From Bacteroides fluxus YIT 12057 (GTDB taxonomy: Bacteria > Bacteroidota > Bacteroidia > Bacteroidales > Bacteroidaceae): DNA of 43,619 nucleotides. This document shows, in pieces, positions 43,472 to 43,619 of this stretch. Where the stretch lies: the NCBI RefSeq assembly GCF_000195635.1, contig NZ_GL882673.1:1-43619 (forward strand). Reading direction: 5' to 3'. Positions within the stretch are counted from its first letter, which is position 1. The number at the start of each line of letters is the position of its first letter. Position numbers and translations under genes: made by a program. The notes beneath the pieces are model-generated. The model did not search any database, was not told the DNA's origin, and saw nothing but the letters and a program-made list of their open reading frames with translations.

Positions 43472-43530
43472 CAAAGATAGGGAGATTCGATAAAATCAAG
43501 CAGCATTATTTTATCCAATCATAGTATCAT
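43472..43530 (-). promoter_or_regulatory. GH3 promoter with AraC-type boxes
   Basis: The minus strand has TATCTTTG (43472-43479), GGATAAAATA exactly 27 bp upstream (43507-43516) and ATGATACTAT at 43521-43530. The first two elements have the same spacing as at the GH130 promoter. Confidence 0.6.
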
Positions 43531-43596
43531 TTGTTTCCAACTACCACATAGGTTGTTATCTCCTGGTGTCAGAACAATAATAAAGAGGCCGCTTGA

Positions 43597-43619
43597 GGGT
43601 CAACGTAAAAACCTGAGGG
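43597..43619. mobile_element. Terminal fragment of an insertion sequence (right edge)
   Basis: GGGTCAACGTAAAAACCTGAGGG matches the inverted left-edge sequence (11-33) at 22 of 23 positions. Only the tip is inside the window. The single difference could mean that one edge is the left and the other the right terminal repeat of the same IS type. I see nothing else in 43531-43596. Confidence 0.5.

Noticed and set aside
43431..43499. ATG 43499 as the GH3 start
   Set aside because: The extra 23 residues would disrupt the lipoprotein signal, and the codon lies upstream of the predicted transcription start.

Overview
The window looks like the chromosome of a gut Bacteroides (Bacteroidota). It has a SusC/SusD pair, a hybrid two-component sensor of the Bacteroides type and dense clusters of exported glycoside hydrolases. 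Eight positions just upstream of genes match the Bacteroides -7 promoter box TAnnTTTG. No rRNA, tRNA, CRISPR array or intact transposase is present. Both ends carry the same 23-bp sequence in inverted orientation (11-33 and 43597-43619, one mismatch), so the segment is probably bounded by two copies of one insertion sequence, or is a contig that stops at such copies.

Layout. (1) 173-5194, plus strand: a tripartite efflux operon (TolC-like outer-membrane protein, HlyD/EmrA-type adaptor, 14-TM MFS pump) followed by an AraC-type regulator. (2) 5568-10526, minus strand: SusD and SusC, divergent from (3) a hybrid two-component regulator at 10907-14935, plus strand. (4) 15014-26086, minus strand: a tight seven-gene operon read as GH76, GH125, GH105, GH97, GH67, an unrecognised secreted 642-aa protein and a FucP-like sugar permease. 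Blocks 2-4 form one polysaccharide utilisation locus. It mixes alpha-1,6-mannan families (GH76, GH125) with uronic-acid families (GH67, GH105) and a retaining-type GH97. This combination does not match a standard xylan, yeast-mannan or pectin locus that I know, and the unrecognised protein is the best candidate for new chemistry.

(5) 26414-33723, minus strand: a high-affinity potassium operon read as a 31-aa membrane micro-ORF, KdpF, KdpA, KdpB, KdpC, a stand-alone KdpD sensor domain with Usp fold, and a separate membrane histidine kinase. The last two appear to be a KdpD split into two proteins. Upstream lie a sigma-54-like promoter, a 19-bp dyad and an NtrC-type sigma-54 activator (34166-35509), which probably replaces KdpE.

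(6) 35702-43430, minus strand: a beta-manno-oligosaccharide module. It holds GH130 mannosylglucose phosphorylase, a GPH-family transporter and cellobiose/mannobiose 2-epimerase, then an AraC regulator and a GH3 lipoprotein. The GH130 operon and the GH3 gene share a promoter module (GGATAAAATA, exactly 27 bp, TATCTTTGTG), and TGATAC-type boxes sit at the GH130, GH3 and araC promoters. The module therefore looks like a small AraC regulon.
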